Source: Cribrihabitans_A neustonicus (GTDB lineage Bacteria > Pseudomonadota > Alphaproteobacteria > Rhodobacterales > Rhodobacteraceae). From it: a stretch of DNA of 64,000 nucleotides. The stretch is from contig NZ_JBMERQ010000002.1 of NCBI RefSeq assembly GCF_048820895.1, positions 852,307-916,306 on the forward strand, written 5' to 3'. Below, piece after piece: positions 46,566 to 54,933 of the stretch. Within the stretch, counting starts at the first letter, position 1, and every line of letters starts with the position of its first letter. The notes below the pieces were generated by a model. It made no database searches, was not told where the DNA came from, and saw only the letters and a list, made by a program, of their open reading frames with translations. The translations under genes and the position numbers were made by a program.

Positions 46566-46973
46566 ATGTATCACAACATATTGGTGCCGATATCCTTCGA
46601 TCCCGACCGCGACGTGAGCGGCCCGCTGAAGCTGGCGCGGCTGCTGTCGACGCCGGATGCGCGGGTAACGCTGCTGCACGTGATCGAGCAGGTGCCCGCC
46701 TACGCGATCTCCTACATGCCGACCGAGTTCATGCGGGACACCCGCGACGCGCTGCAGGCAGAACTCGACGGGCTGGCGCAGACGCTGCCAAATGCCGATG
46801 GCGTGCTGATCGAAGGCCACTCCGGCCGAACCATCCTGGACTGGGCGGATCAGAACAAGCCGGACCTCATCATCATTGCCTCGCACAGGCCGGGCATGCA
46901 GGATCTGCTTTTGGGCTCCACCGCCAGCCAAGTGGTGCGTCATGCCGCTTGCGCGGTGCATGTGGTGCGGTAA
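46566..46973 (+). CDS. Universal stress protein (UspA family), second copy
   Basis: The 135-residue UspA-fold protein starts MYHNILVPISFDPDRDV and ends AACAVHVVR. The nucleotide loop is degenerate (ASHRPGMQDLLLGSTAS): the first glycine of G-2x-G-9x-G-S is replaced, so ATP binding is doubtful, unlike in the copy at 13721. AGGAGG lies six bases before the ATG. It belongs to a group of small stress-type genes. Confidence 0.9.
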   Translation: MYHNILVPISFDPDRDVSGPLKLARLLSTPDARVTLLHVIEQVPAYAISYMPTEFMRDTRDALQAELDGLAQTLPNADGVLIEGHSGRTILDWADQNKPDLIIIASHRPGMQDLLLGSTASQVVRHAACAVHVVR

Positions 46974-47143
46974 CCCGTTAGGGTGGGGCGCAGCGTATTT
47001 GGGGGCACCGGTCTGCGCGGCAGTTCCAAGGCCTTCTCAATGCGCGGTTTTCTGCAAAAACAGCGCAATCGCCCGTATCTGGTCTTGCAGCGGCGGCAGC
47101 CGCTGCCCACCTCCAAAAAGGAGACAAGACCGAGGAGATCCCC

Positions 47144-47395
47144 ATGCAATGCCCGATTGACGGAACGCAACTCGTGATGGCTGACCGCGCAGGTGTCGAA
47201 ATCGACTACTGCCCGAAATGCCGCGGCGTATGGCTCGACCGGGGCGAGCTGGACAAGATCATTGAGCGCTCGGCCCAGCCGGTGCAGGCGGCGCCACAGC
47301 CGCAGCACCCCGCCGGCGGTTACCCGCAGGGCCATCACGGCAAGCCCTACAAGAAGAAGCGCGGCGGCTTTCTCGAGGAACTGTTCGACTTCTGA
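47144..47395 (+). CDS. zf-TFIIB domain small protein
   Basis: An 83-residue protein with a zinc ribbon MQCPIDGTQLVMADRAGVEI and YCPKCRGVWLDRGELDKII: CP..GT...YCPxCxGxWLDxGEL is the zf-TFIIB (YjdB-like) motif. A histidine, proline and glycine-rich linker and a basic patch KKKRGG lead to an acidic FLEELFDF end. Function unknown; may bind nucleic acid or protein. GAGGAG lies upstream of the ATG. Confidence 0.9.
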   Translation: MQCPIDGTQLVMADRAGVEIDYCPKCRGVWLDRGELDKIIERSAQPVQAAPQPQHPAGGYPQGHHGKPYKKKRGGFLEELFDF

Positions 47396-47400
47396 ACTTG

Positions 47401-47425
47401 GCGCCGCCCCATAGCGGGGCGGCGC
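47401..47425. terminator. Hairpin between convergent zf-TFIIB and YbaK-like genes
   Basis: Perfect 10-bp arms GCGCCGCCCC and GGGGCGGCGC with a 5-base loop, five bases after the zf-TFIIB stop. No T-run follows on either strand. Confidence 0.6.
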
Positions 47426-47484
47426 AGCAGCCCTCTCGCGGCTGTATGGCCGGGCGGGCGCCCGTGCCTGTTTTCAGCACCGGT

Positions 47485-47952
47485 TCAATGCACCGTGCAG
47501 AAGGAGCCGTGCTGGCAATCCTTCATCAGCGTGTCGAAATCCTGGCCTGCCATTTCGATTAGGGTTTTGTGGTCACCGGCCTCGAACCAGACCTTGTCGA
47601 GCCCGGTGAGCCGGTCGTCGATCACCGTAGGCACGTGGTAGGCAGCACCGACGCAAGGGGCTGCGCCTGGGTCGCAATCGTCGAACAGCTGGTTCAGTTC
47701 ATATTCCGGCGCCAGCCCAAGGCGGCGCTCCATCATCGTCTGCAGCGCGTGCAGGTCGACGGTCTCATTCGAGGGGATCACGGCCAGCACTGGTCCTTCT
47801 TCCATGTGGATCAGCACCGATTTGGCCAAGTGGTCGCCCGGCACATGCGCCGACACCGCGCATTCCGCGGCGGTCGATGTATAGGGGTGGCGCACGGTGC
47901 CGAAAGGCAGGCCCTGAGCTTCCAGGTGATGTTTCAGGCGCGAAGCAATCAT
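47485..47952 (-). CDS. YbaK/EbsC-type aminoacyl-tRNA deacylase
   Basis: The 155-residue protein has the trans-editing fold of YbaK/ProX: MIASRLKHHLEAQGLPFGTV, HVPGDHLAKSVLIHMEEGP with the conserved lysine, and GAAPCVGAAYHVPTVIDDRL with the conserved GxxxP-like loop. Such enzymes hydrolyse mischarged tRNA (for example Cys-tRNA-Pro), though some are of unknown specificity. ATG 47952 has GGAGG eight bases upstream; the open frame beyond it is not conserved. Confidence 0.85.
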   Translation of the reverse strand: MIASRLKHHLEAQGLPFGTVRHPYTSTAAECAVSAHVPGDHLAKSVLIHMEEGPVLAVIPSNETVDLHALQTMMERRLGLAPEYELNQLFDDCDPGAAPCVGAAYHVPTVIDDRLTGLDKVWFEAGDHKTLIEMAGQDFDTLMKDCQHGSFCTVH

Positions 47953-48136
47953 CTTGGGGTCCTCCGGAGTGAAAGGGCCCCCGGCCGCCGCGGCCCGGGA
48001 AGGGCGCGGCAAGCGGCAAGCCGAGGCGCCCGGTGGTTTCGGTCCCATCAGTCTGCGCCCGATGGGGTGAGTCGGGCAAGTCTTGGCCGTACCGCGCTTT
48101 CAGCGGGCATCGGGGTCCGCTGAAAGCGTTGCGGTA

Positions 48137-48496
48137 TCAGACGGTGTAGCCGGTGCCGTGTTCGTAAAGTGACCAGGCCGCCAGTGCGAGCACGATGGCG
48201 CCGATGATCACGAAGTTCCAGGTTGCCAGCGTCAGCGCTGTCAGGCCGAGCACCCAGGGCGAGATCACCAGCCAGGCGCCGACCGCCATGTCCAGCCACT
48301 CCTCCCAGTTGCGGAAGTTCACCACGGCCGCCAGCGACATCAGCGCGATCAGGCCGCCGAGCAGCACCGCGTTGGCCACTGCCAGCCTGCTGTCCTGGAA
48401 TTGCAGGACCCAGGGCGAGATCACCAGCCAGAGCCCGGCCAGCACGTTTACGCTGTCCTGCCAGTCACCAGATATTTTTTTCCACATGTCTGTCAT
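48137..48496 (-). CDS. SPW-repeat membrane protein
   Basis: A 119-residue protein with four hydrophobic helices and two copies of the SPW motif (LVISPWVLQF and LVISPWVLGL), each preceded by a WQDSVNVLAGLW or WLDMAVGAW stretch. This is the SPW repeat family of unknown function, common in alphaproteobacteria. AGGAGG lies eight bases before ATG 48496. Confidence 0.92.
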   Translation of the reverse strand: MTDMWKKISGDWQDSVNVLAGLWLVISPWVLQFQDSRLAVANAVLLGGLIALMSLAAVVNFRNWEEWLDMAVGAWLVISPWVLGLTALTLATWNFVIIGAIVLALAAWSLYEHGTGYTV

Positions 48497-48661
48497 TGCA
48501 CATCCTCCTGAAACAGGTGTCTGCGGCAATTGTCCGGCCCGAAGCGGGCCACGGCACCGGCGCCTGCCGCGGCGCCGGAATGCGGTTGAGAGTATATCAG
48601 AAAATTTCCCTGTTTTCAAGAAGATGAAGGGACGCGCGTGCGGCGCTCGGCAGCGCGGACA

Positions 48662-48696
48662 AAGAAAAACCCGCCGCAGCGCGGAGCTGCGGCGGG
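48662..48696 (-). terminator. Intrinsic terminator of the PLDc_N-type gene
   Basis: Eleven-bp arms CCCGCCGCAGC (48670-48680) and GCTGCGGCGGG (48686-48696). Read on the minus strand, the hairpin is followed by TTTTTCTTT. Confidence 0.93.
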
Positions 48697-48721
48697 CGGA
48701 TCAATTGCCGTCTGCTGCGCT

Positions 48722-48907
48722 TCAGACCGAGGCCGAATGCCCGCGCGGGCCCGCGATGAGCCAGGCGATCAGGCCGACCACCGGCAGGATGAGAATCACG
48801 AGCGTCCAGACCACCTTGGCCACGGTGGAGGCCCCGGAGGTAAGCACTTGGTAGATCGCGTAAAGGTCGGCGATCAGGATGATGAGACCAATAAGACCAT
48901 ATTCCAT
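48722..48907 (-). CDS. PLDc_N-type small membrane protein
   Basis: A 61-residue protein with two hydrophobic helices (YGLIGLIILIADLYAIYQVL and VVWTLVILILPVVGLIAWLI) and an end GPRGHSA. This is the phospholipase D N-terminal (PLDc_N) two-helix pattern found as a stand-alone protein in many bacteria. It has no catalytic part. AGGAG lies eight bases before ATG 48907. Its transcript ends at the strong terminator 48662-48696. Confidence 0.87.
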   Translation of the reverse strand: MEYGLIGLIILIADLYAIYQVLTSGASTVAKVVWTLVILILPVVGLIAWLIAGPRGHSASV

Positions 48908-49052
48908 TTTCACTACTCCTAGCGTGTCTGCTGACAGGAAAACCCCCGGATCCGGTAATCCGTTCCGGCACCGGGAACTTTTTTGCCGGATGCGTTGTTT
49001 CCCTTCCGAAGCCTCGGACAGGGGCAGTGGAACAGTCGAAAGGAACGACGCT

Positions 49053-49355
49053 ATGAAAACCTCTTCTGCCGTTGTGATCGGCATTGCCGCGCTGCTTGCG
49101 ATCGCCGTGGCTTTTTACATGGTCGATGTCGACCAGACCCAGGAAACCCGCTTGCCGGACGTTGACGTGAACGTCGAGGGCGGCCAGCTGCCGGAGTTCG
49201 ACGCCGAGGTGGGTTCGGTCGAGGTGACCGAGGACAGCGCCACGGTGAAGGTCCCGGATGTGGACGTCGACATGAAGGAGGCCGAGATCAAGGTCCCCAA
49301 TCTCGAAGTCAACCCGCCGGAAGATGCGGGCGGCGCGGAAGATGTGAACCAGTAA
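49053..49355 (+). CDS. Small anchored acidic protein with VDV-rich repeats
   Basis: A 100-residue protein with an N-terminal hydrophobic segment (SSAVVIGIAALLAIAVAFYM) followed by an acidic, valine-rich part with recurring strands: LPDVDVNVEGGQLPEFDAEV, VEVTEDSATVKVPDVDVDMK and AEIKVPNLEVNPPED. The pattern suggests a repeated short beta-strand or an extended periplasmic domain rich in Asp and Glu that might bind cations. I do not recognise a named family. AAAGGAACG precedes the ATG. It diverges from the PLDc_N gene and is followed by an unusual repeat region and a terminator. Confidence 0.75.
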   Translation: MKTSSAVVIGIAALLAIAVAFYMVDVDQTQETRLPDVDVNVEGGQLPEFDAEVGSVEVTEDSATVKVPDVDVDMKEAEIKVPNLEVNPPEDAGGAEDVNQ

Positions 49356-49467
49356 GTGCGAGTGCCTGTTGGGGGTGAGTGAGGGTCTTCGGGCCCTTGG
49401 TGGTGAGTGACCGTGCGAGTGAAGTTGCGAGTGCGAGTGCAGTAAAGTGCGAGTGTGGTAACGAGTG
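49356..49467. repeat. Interspersed TGCGAGTG repeats downstream of the acidic-protein gene
   Basis: TGCGAGTG occurs at 49357-49364, 49414-49421, in an overlapping pair at 49426-49439, and at 49449-49456, plus the shorter ACGAGTGCG at 49461-49469. GGTGAGTGA occurs twice between. All copies are on the plus strand between the stop codon and the terminator at 49470, so they would form the 3' end of the transcript. Confidence 0.7.
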
Positions 49468-49469
49468 CG

Positions 49470-49498
49470 CCCCCTCCGGTGATCCGGAGGGGGTTTTT
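49470..49498 (+). terminator. Intrinsic terminator after the acidic-protein gene
   Basis: Ten-bp arms CCCCCTCCGG and CCGGAGGGGG with TGAT loop, followed by TTTTT (49494-49498). Confidence 0.95.
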
Positions 49499-49646
49499 GT
49501 GCGGCCGCCACGGGCAGCCGAAAGTGCGGCCTTCACTGGCCAAACGCCCTATGGAACCGCTTCGGCGCGGCCGCGTGTTCTTCCCTTCCGCCGGCAACGG
49601 CTCATGCGGGCTTCCTGCCGCCTGAGCCGGGGCAGGTGCCGCGGCC

Positions 49647-51845
49647 TCAGGAGTACTTCTTCTGCGACTTGCCCCGGTAAGCCCGCGTGCCCGCCTTGCC
49701 CGCGGTCGACCGCCCGCGGGTTTTGGTGGCGGCTTCAGATGCCGCCTCGATAGCGGACTGCCGGGCCAGCGGGTCGTCGGCAACGGCGAGGTCGACGGCC
49801 TCAAGCCGCTTGATCTCGTCGCGCAGGCGCGCGGCCTCCTCGAACTCCAGGTTCTCGGCCGCCTTGCGCATGTCGTCGCGCAGGCCATTCAGATGCGCTT
49901 CCAGGTTGGCGCCATGCATCGGCTTGCCGATCTGCGCGGTGACGCGGTTCATGTCAACATCGCCTTCGTAAAGGCCCGCCAGCACGTCCTCGACGTTCTT
50001 TTTCACCGTCTCGGGCGTGATGCCGTGTTCCTTGTTGTAGGCGATTTGCTTCTCGCGGCGGCGGTTGGTCTCCTCGATGGCGCGCTCCATCGACCCGGTG
50101 ATGCGGTCGGCGTACATGATCACGCGGCCTTCGGCGTTGCGCGCGGCACGGCCGATGGTCTGGATCAGCGAGGTTTCCGAGCGCAGGAAACCTTCCTTGT
50201 CCGCGTCCAGAATGGCGACCAGCCCGCATTCCGGGATGTCGAGCCCTTCGCGCAGGAGGTTGATGCCCACCAGCACGTCGAAGGCGCCCAGCCGCAGGTC
50301 GCGCAGGATCTCGATCCGTTCCAGCGTGTCGATGTCGGAGTGCATGTAGCGTACTTTCACGCCCTGCTCGTGCAGGTATTCGGTCAGATCCTCCGCCATG
50401 CGCTTGGTGAGCGTGGTGCAGAGCGTGCGGAAGCCCTTCTCCGTTACTCTGCGCACCTCGTCCAGCAGATCGTCAACCTGCATCTCGACGGGCCGGATCT
50501 CCACCTGCGGGTCCAGCAGGCCGGTGGGGCGGATCACCTGTTCGGCGAAGACCCCGCCCGACTGCTCCAGCTCCCAGGCCGCGGGAGTGGCGGAGACAAA
50601 CACCGACTGCGGCCGCATGGCGTCCCATTCCTCGAACTTCAGCGGCCGGTTGTCCATGCAGGAGGGCAGGCGGAAGCCGTGTTCGGCGAGGGTGAACTTG
50701 CGCCGGTGGTCGCCCTTGTACATGCCGCCGATCTGCGGCACCGAGACGTGGCTTTCATCCGCGAAAACAATGGCGTTGTCGGGGATGAACTCGAACAGGG
50801 TGGGGGGCGGCTCCCCTGGAGCCCGCCCGGTGAGGTAGCGCGAGTAGTTCTCGATCCCGTTGCAATGGCCGGTGGCCTCCAGCATCTCGATATCGAAGTT
50901 GGTGCGCTGCTCCAGCCGCTGCGCTTCCAGCAGCTTGCCCTCGCTTTCCAGTTGAGCCAGCCGCATCTTCAGCTCCTCCTTAATGGAGATCACAGCTTGG
51001 CGCAGGGTCGGCTTGGGGGTCACGTAGTGGGAGTTCGCATAGACCCGGATCTGGTCGAAGGTGCCGGTGCGCTCGCCGGTGAGGGGGTCGAATTCGGTGA
51101 TCTGCTCCAGCTCCTCGCCGAAGAACGACAGCCGCCAGGCGCGGTCCTCCAGGTGGGCGGGGAAGATCTCCAGCGAGTCGCCGCGGACCCGGAAGCTGCC
51201 GCGCTGGAAGGCCTGGTCATTGCGCTTGTACTGCTGGGCGACCAGATCGGCCATCACCTGGCGCTGGTCGTACATCTCCCCCGCTTTGAGGTCCTGGGTC
51301 ATCGCCGAATAGGTCTCGACCGAACCGATGCCGTAGATGCAGGAGACCGAGGCGATGATGATCACGTCGTCGCGTTCCAGCAGCGCCCGTGTCGCCGAGT
51401 GGCGCATCCGGTCGATCTGCTCGTTGATCTGGCTTTCCTTCTCAATATAGGTGTCGGAGCGCGGCACATAGGCCTCCGGCTGGTAGTAGTCGTAGAAGGA
51501 GACGAAATACTCGACCGAGTTCTCCGGGAAGAATCCCTTGAACTCACCATAGAGCTGCGCCGCCAGTGTCTTGTTTGGGGCGAGAATGATCGCCGGGCGC
51601 TGGGTCTCCTCGATCACTTTGGCCATGGTGAAGGTCTTGCCTGTACCGGTCGCGCCCAGCAGCACCTGGTCGCGCTCTCCGTCGAGAATGCCCTGCGAGA
51701 GCTCTGCGATTGCGGCCGGCTGGTCGCCTGCAGGGGCAAATTCCGTCTGCATCCGGAACCGTTTGCCGCCCTCCAGCTTGGGCCGCCGCTGCGCGGCGCG
51801 ATCCGCCATCATCGGCATAGACTTGTCGGAATGGGCATAGGGCAT
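49647..51845 (-). CDS. uvrB: Excinuclease ABC subunit B
   Basis: The 732-residue nucleotide-excision-repair helicase has Walker A LLGATGTGKTFTMAKV, the beta-hairpin region SFYDYYQPEAYVP used for damage checking, the DESH Walker B (VFADESHVSVPQ), and the helicase motif INLLREGLDIPE. The C-terminal UVR domain that contacts UvrC is present (NLEFEEAARLRDEIKRLEAV). A basic tail KAGTRAYRGKSQKK follows. ATG 51845 is chosen because AGGAGA sits five bases upstream. It stands alone on the minus strand, divergent from the NDUFS4-like gene. Confidence 0.97.
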   Translation of the reverse strand: MPYAHSDKSMPMMADRAAQRRPKLEGGKRFRMQTEFAPAGDQPAAIAELSQGILDGERDQVLLGATGTGKTFTMAKVIEETQRPAIILAPNKTLAAQLYGEFKGFFPENSVEYFVSFYDYYQPEAYVPRSDTYIEKESQINEQIDRMRHSATRALLERDDVIIIASVSCIYGIGSVETYSAMTQDLKAGEMYDQRQVMADLVAQQYKRNDQAFQRGSFRVRGDSLEIFPAHLEDRAWRLSFFGEELEQITEFDPLTGERTGTFDQIRVYANSHYVTPKPTLRQAVISIKEELKMRLAQLESEGKLLEAQRLEQRTNFDIEMLEATGHCNGIENYSRYLTGRAPGEPPPTLFEFIPDNAIVFADESHVSVPQIGGMYKGDHRRKFTLAEHGFRLPSCMDNRPLKFEEWDAMRPQSVFVSATPAAWELEQSGGVFAEQVIRPTGLLDPQVEIRPVEMQVDDLLDEVRRVTEKGFRTLCTTLTKRMAEDLTEYLHEQGVKVRYMHSDIDTLERIEILRDLRLGAFDVLVGINLLREGLDIPECGLVAILDADKEGFLRSETSLIQTIGRAARNAEGRVIMYADRITGSMERAIEETNRRREKQIAYNKEHGITPETVKKNVEDVLAGLYEGDVDMNRVTAQIGKPMHGANLEAHLNGLRDDMRKAAENLEFEEAARLRDEIKRLEAVDLAVADDPLARQSAIEAASEAATKTRGRSTAGKAGTRAYRGKSQKKYS

Positions 51846-52047
51846 CACGGTCTCCTGCAGGCGCCCGGGGGCGGGCCGTGCTGATTTTGGTCCGTTTATG
51901 TTCTGGTTCAAGGGGCATTTGCCGCGGCGCGCAGCGGATTCGGGCCGAAAGCTGCGTATTCCCCTGCAATCGCCTGTAAAAGCTGCCTTGCCGCAGCAGC
52001 CCTTCCGGCGCATAAACGGGCGCAGCCAGATCAGCGAGGAGACAGCG

Positions 52048-52359
52048 ATGCAAGCGCGCATTTACCGGCCGGCCAGGAACGCGATGACTTCGGGCATGGC
52101 CCGCACGCGCAAATGGGTGCTCGAATTTGCCCGCTCCAGCGCGCGGGAGATCGACCCCCTGATGGGCTGGACCTCCTCGGATGACACGCAGAGCCAGGTG
52201 CGGCTGCGCTTCGATACCAAGGAAGCGGCGCTGGAATACGCCCGCGACCACGGCATCGACGCCCAGGTGATCGAGCCCAAGTCCCGCCGCAGCAACATCC
52301 GCCCCGGCGGTTACGGCGACAACTTCGCCACCAGCCGCCGCGAGCCCTGGTCGCACTGA
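52048..52359 (+). CDS. NDUFS4-like complex I accessory subunit
   Basis: A 103-residue protein: MQARIYRPARNAMTSGMART, WVLEFARSSAREIDPLMGWT, then QVRLRFDTKEAALEYARDHG and a tail FATSRREPWSH. This is the ETC complex I subunit conserved region, the bacterial counterpart of mitochondrial NDUFS4 (18 kDa). It binds the peripheral arm of NADH:quinone oxidoreductase in alphaproteobacteria. It is encoded far from any nuo operon here. AGGAGA precedes the ATG. Confidence 0.93.
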   Translation: MQARIYRPARNAMTSGMARTRKWVLEFARSSAREIDPLMGWTSSDDTQSQVRLRFDTKEAALEYARDHGIDAQVIEPKSRRSNIRPGGYGDNFATSRREPWSH

Positions 52360-52392
52360 GGCCCCGCTCGCTGGGGCATAACAGCAACAGTG

Positions 52393-52412
52393 AGGCGCCC
52401 GAGCGGGCGCCT
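52393..52412 (+). terminator. Hairpin after the NDUFS4-like gene
   Basis: Nine-bp arms AGGCGCCCG and CGGGCGCCT with an AG loop, followed by TCCCTGTATCT. The loop is too short to form fully, and there is no clear T-run, so termination is possible but weak. Confidence 0.5.
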
Positions 52413-52434
52413 TCCCTGTATCTGGAGGGTACGC

Positions 52435-53082
52435 ATGGGCGAGCTTCAATTCCTCCTGAACGGGGACGAGCCGGGGCGGGTGACGGTGCTTCTGGCCCAT
52501 GGCGCCGGAGCCGCGATGGACACGCCCTTCATGACGGCGATCGCCGAAGGCCTCGCCATCCGCGGGCTGCGGGTGGCCCGGTTCGAGTTCGCTTACATGG
52601 CCGCCCGCCGCAGCGGCGGCCCCAGGCGCCCGCCGCCCAAGGCCGGGCTTCTGGAAGAGGAATACCGTGCGGCCCTTGATGCGCTCGCCTGTGGCGGCCC
52701 TCTGGTCATCGGCGGCAAGAGCTTGGGCAGCCGCATTGCCAGCCTCATTGCCGGCGATCTGTTTGCCCGCGGCGGTATCGCCGGGCTCCTCTGCCTTGGC
52801 TATCCGTTCCACCCGCAGGGCAAGCCGGAGAAGCTGCGCACCGCGCATCTGGCAGCGCTGCGGGTGCCTGCGCTAATCTGCCAGGGCACGCGGGACCCGT
52901 TTGGCACCAGGGAAGAAGTGGCAGGATACGGGCTCCCGGACAGCATAACCGTCAAGTGGCTGGAGGATGGCGATCACGACCTGAAGCCGCGCCAGCGGGT
53001 CACCGGGCGCAGCCACGAAGAGCATCTGGCGGCCACATGCGATGCCGTGGCGGCGTGGTGCGCTGCGCGGCTGCCCCGCTAG
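52435..53082 (+). CDS. Small alpha/beta hydrolase (KANL3/Tex30-like)
   Basis: The 215-residue hydrolase has VTVLLAHGAGAAMDTPFM with an oxyanion HGAG, the nucleophile elbow GGKSLGSRIAS (GxSxG), the acid region CQGTRDPFGTREE and the catalytic histidine in EDGDHDLKPR. It matches the KANL3/Tex30 and dienelactone-hydrolase-like group of small hydrolases with no lid domain. Substrate unknown. The start has GGAGGGTACGC directly upstream. Confidence 0.88.
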   Translation: MGELQFLLNGDEPGRVTVLLAHGAGAAMDTPFMTAIAEGLAIRGLRVARFEFAYMAARRSGGPRRPPPKAGLLEEEYRAALDALACGGPLVIGGKSLGSRIASLIAGDLFARGGIAGLLCLGYPFHPQGKPEKLRTAHLAALRVPALICQGTRDPFGTREEVAGYGLPDSITVKWLEDGDHDLKPRQRVTGRSHEEHLAATCDAVAAWCAARLPR

Positions 53083-53235
53083 CCTCTTCCGCGGTCAAGC
53101 TGCCCGATCCGCTGGCGCTGCCACCGCATCTTTGGGATTTTCCCGGGCCGGGAGGCGATTTCCCGTTGCGCCCGGCCCGTGATTCGGTGCGGACTCGCAT
53201 CGCGCACTTCGGGCTCAGGTCTGCATGTGCTTGAG

Positions 53236-53778
53236 ATGAATTCGGAGTTCACATCCATGGTGGAAGCGCGACTGGAAGCTGCAGGCGGAACTGAAGGGCA
53301 GAGGACCGGCTTCACGATCACCCGTGAAAGCCCGGCCGCTCCGGAGGCCGTGGCACTGATCCGGCGCCACCTGGACCAGATGGCCTCGCAATCCCCGGCC
53401 GAAAGCTGCCATGCGCTCGATGGCTGCGGGCTGGAGGCGCCGGAGGTGGCCTTCTTCCTGCTGCGCCAGGGTGGCCCGGCGATTGCCATGGGGGCCTTGA
53501 AGACGCTGCAGTGCGGCGCCTGCGAGCTGAAGTCGATGCACACGGTCGCAGAGGCGCGCGGCAGCGGCGCGGGCCGTGCAATGCTGGAATTCCTGCTGCG
53601 GCACGCGCGCAACACGGGCGCTTCCGGCATCTATTTGGAAACCGGCTCCACCGCCGATTTTCTGCCGGCCCGCACACTCTATGAGGCCTACGGTTTCGCC
53701 GAGTGCCCGCCGTTCGAGGGCTATACCGAAGACCCTTGGTCGGTCTTTATGCACCTGCCCCTGCGCGGCGCGGCTTGA
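53236..53778 (+). CDS. GNAT-family N-acetyltransferase
   Basis: A 180-residue acetyltransferase. The acetyl-CoA loop is EARGSGAGRAMLEFLLRHAR (motif A, Q/RxxGxG/A) near residue 110, followed by GIYLETGSTADFLPARTLYE and YGFAECPPFEGY, which resemble the YjaB/PhnO-like small-molecule group. It would transfer acetyl from acetyl-CoA to an amine, substrate unknown. The start is unclear: ATG 53236 lacks a ribosome binding site and ATG 53257 is an alternative. tRNA-Arg follows 35 bases downstream. Confidence 0.86.
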   Translation: MNSEFTSMVEARLEAAGGTEGQRTGFTITRESPAAPEAVALIRRHLDQMASQSPAESCHALDGCGLEAPEVAFFLLRQGGPAIAMGALKTLQCGACELKSMHTVAEARGSGAGRAMLEFLLRHARNTGASGIYLETGSTADFLPARTLYEAYGFAECPPFEGYTEDPWSVFMHLPLRGAA

Positions 53779-53813
53779 CCCGGGTTGCCTGCCTGTCATA
53801 ACTGGCGCCAAGC

Positions 53814-53890
53814 GGTCCCTTAGCTCAACTGGATAGAGCAGCTGACTTCTAATCAGCAGGTTGAGGGTTCGAGTCCTTCAGGGATCGCCA
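53814..53890 (+). tRNA. tRNA-Arg (anticodon TCT)
   Basis: A 77-base cloverleaf with CCA encoded: acceptor GGTCCCT pairs with AGGGATC (one wobble), D-arm TAGCTCAACTGGATAGAGC, anticodon stem GCTGA/TCAGC with loop CTTCTAA giving anticodon TCT, and T-loop GGTTCGAGTCC. It decodes AGA, a codon rare in these GC-rich genes but frequent in AT-rich imported ones. I saw no second copy of its 3' end in the window that would suggest an integrated element. Confidence 0.97.
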
Positions 53891-54336
53891 CACCCTAAAG
53901 ATCTCCCTTTGTTTTCGGCTGTTTATACCGAAAGGTTGGGAGTCAGCGGGGCGAATGGCAATTCTGTTCCCGAAATGAACCGCCGCGTGACGATCTGTTT
54001 TCTGCTTTGGCGGTCGTGCCCGGGGATGACCCAAAGATCCGGCCACGGAAACTGAACAGTAGAAGCCCGCTTCGACAGAGGCCCGTTTGGGACGGCGGCG
54101 CGCGCTATTGGTGCCTCGGCACTTGCCCCTTGTTCCATGACCCGCGTAGGGCAGAAGCCCCGCTTCGAAGCGTGCGCATCTGCCTGTGCGGGGTTGAAGC
54201 GCCGCTACGGGTTGCGGTACAAGATTATCAATCTTAGGTTGATTTTTGTTTTATTTGAGGCAAATGGCTCCGCGGGGCCGGAGCCTCGGGGCATCTGGAA
54301 TTGGAGAAACCCCATTGGCAGAAGCGATTAAACTCC
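53891..54336. other. Intergenic region between tRNA-Arg and the MarR-type gene, with a candidate operator
   Basis: 446 bases without a credible gene on either strand. The end near the regulator is AT-rich and contains a perfect inverted repeat AAGATT-ATC-AATCTT (54221-54235), overlapped by a second one, ATCAA-N7-TTGAT (54227-54243). Such nested palindromes could be an operator of the MarR-type gene that starts at 54337. The part next to the tRNA (53891-54200) shows nothing I can assign. Confidence 0.45.
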
Positions 54337-54885
54337 ATGGATGATATGGTGTCCGAGGCCCGCTTGAACGCGGAGGAAACCGCTGTGCGGCCGGCGGACG
54401 GCGAAAGCCTCGCGCAAACGCTGAACGCCCTGGAGCTTGCAGTGCACCGGGCCCGCGAAGGGCTGGTGCGCTGGCAGGCGGATTGCATGGCGGGCGCGGC
54501 CGTGCAGGCGGCCACCGGTGCAGAGGTTACGCTGCTTGTGCTGCTGGCCGAGCGGGGGGAGCAGGGCAGTTCTGTAAAGGAGATGGCCCGGCAGACCAAC
54601 CGTGCCGACATTCCCAACATACAGTATTCTCTGCGCAAGCTTGCGGCCGCCGGCCTGGTGGAAAAGCACGGGGCCGGGCGGTCCGGCGTGACCTATCACC
54701 TCTCGGAGCAGGGGGCGGAGCTGGCGGCGGCGTACTCCGGCTTGCGCGCCTCGGCGCTGCTGCCGCTGCTGGAGGCGCAGCCGGATCTGGCCCGCGGGCT
54801 CGCCGCCGCCGCCGAAGTGCTGGACGCGCTTGCAGTGCTCTATGGTGCGGCGGGGCGCGCTGCGGCCGCGCAGCAGACTCGCTGA
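54337..54885 (+). CDS. MarR-type winged-helix regulator
   Basis: A 182-residue regulator. A helical N-terminus (LAQTLNALELAVHRAREGLV) precedes the winged helix: TLLVLLAERGEQGSSVKEMA, then NIQYSLRKLAAAGLVEKHGA and GVTYHLSEQGAEL, typical of MarR-like proteins of the PF13463 type. The last 50 residues are alanine and leucine-rich and likely dimerise. Ligand and targets unknown; the LysR gene and formate dehydrogenase genes follow on the same strand. Start codon support is weak (ATG 54337 or 54346). Confidence 0.82.
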   Translation: MDDMVSEARLNAEETAVRPADGESLAQTLNALELAVHRAREGLVRWQADCMAGAAVQAATGAEVTLLVLLAERGEQGSSVKEMARQTNRADIPNIQYSLRKLAAAGLVEKHGAGRSGVTYHLSEQGAELAAAYSGLRASALLPLLEAQPDLARGLAAAAEVLDALAVLYGAAGRAAAAQQTR

Positions 54886-54933
54886 CTTGCGAGCCCAGTT
54901 GCGCCCGGCCCGGGCAGCAGCCTATGCTCAGGC

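Noticed and set aside
49893..51884. Open frame of 663 codons opposite uvrB
   Set aside because: Antisense shadow of uvrB, no start signal and no recognisable motif.
53814..54336. Possible integrated element at tRNA-Arg
   Set aside because: No integrase, no second copy of the tRNA 3' end and no mobile genes downstream within the window.
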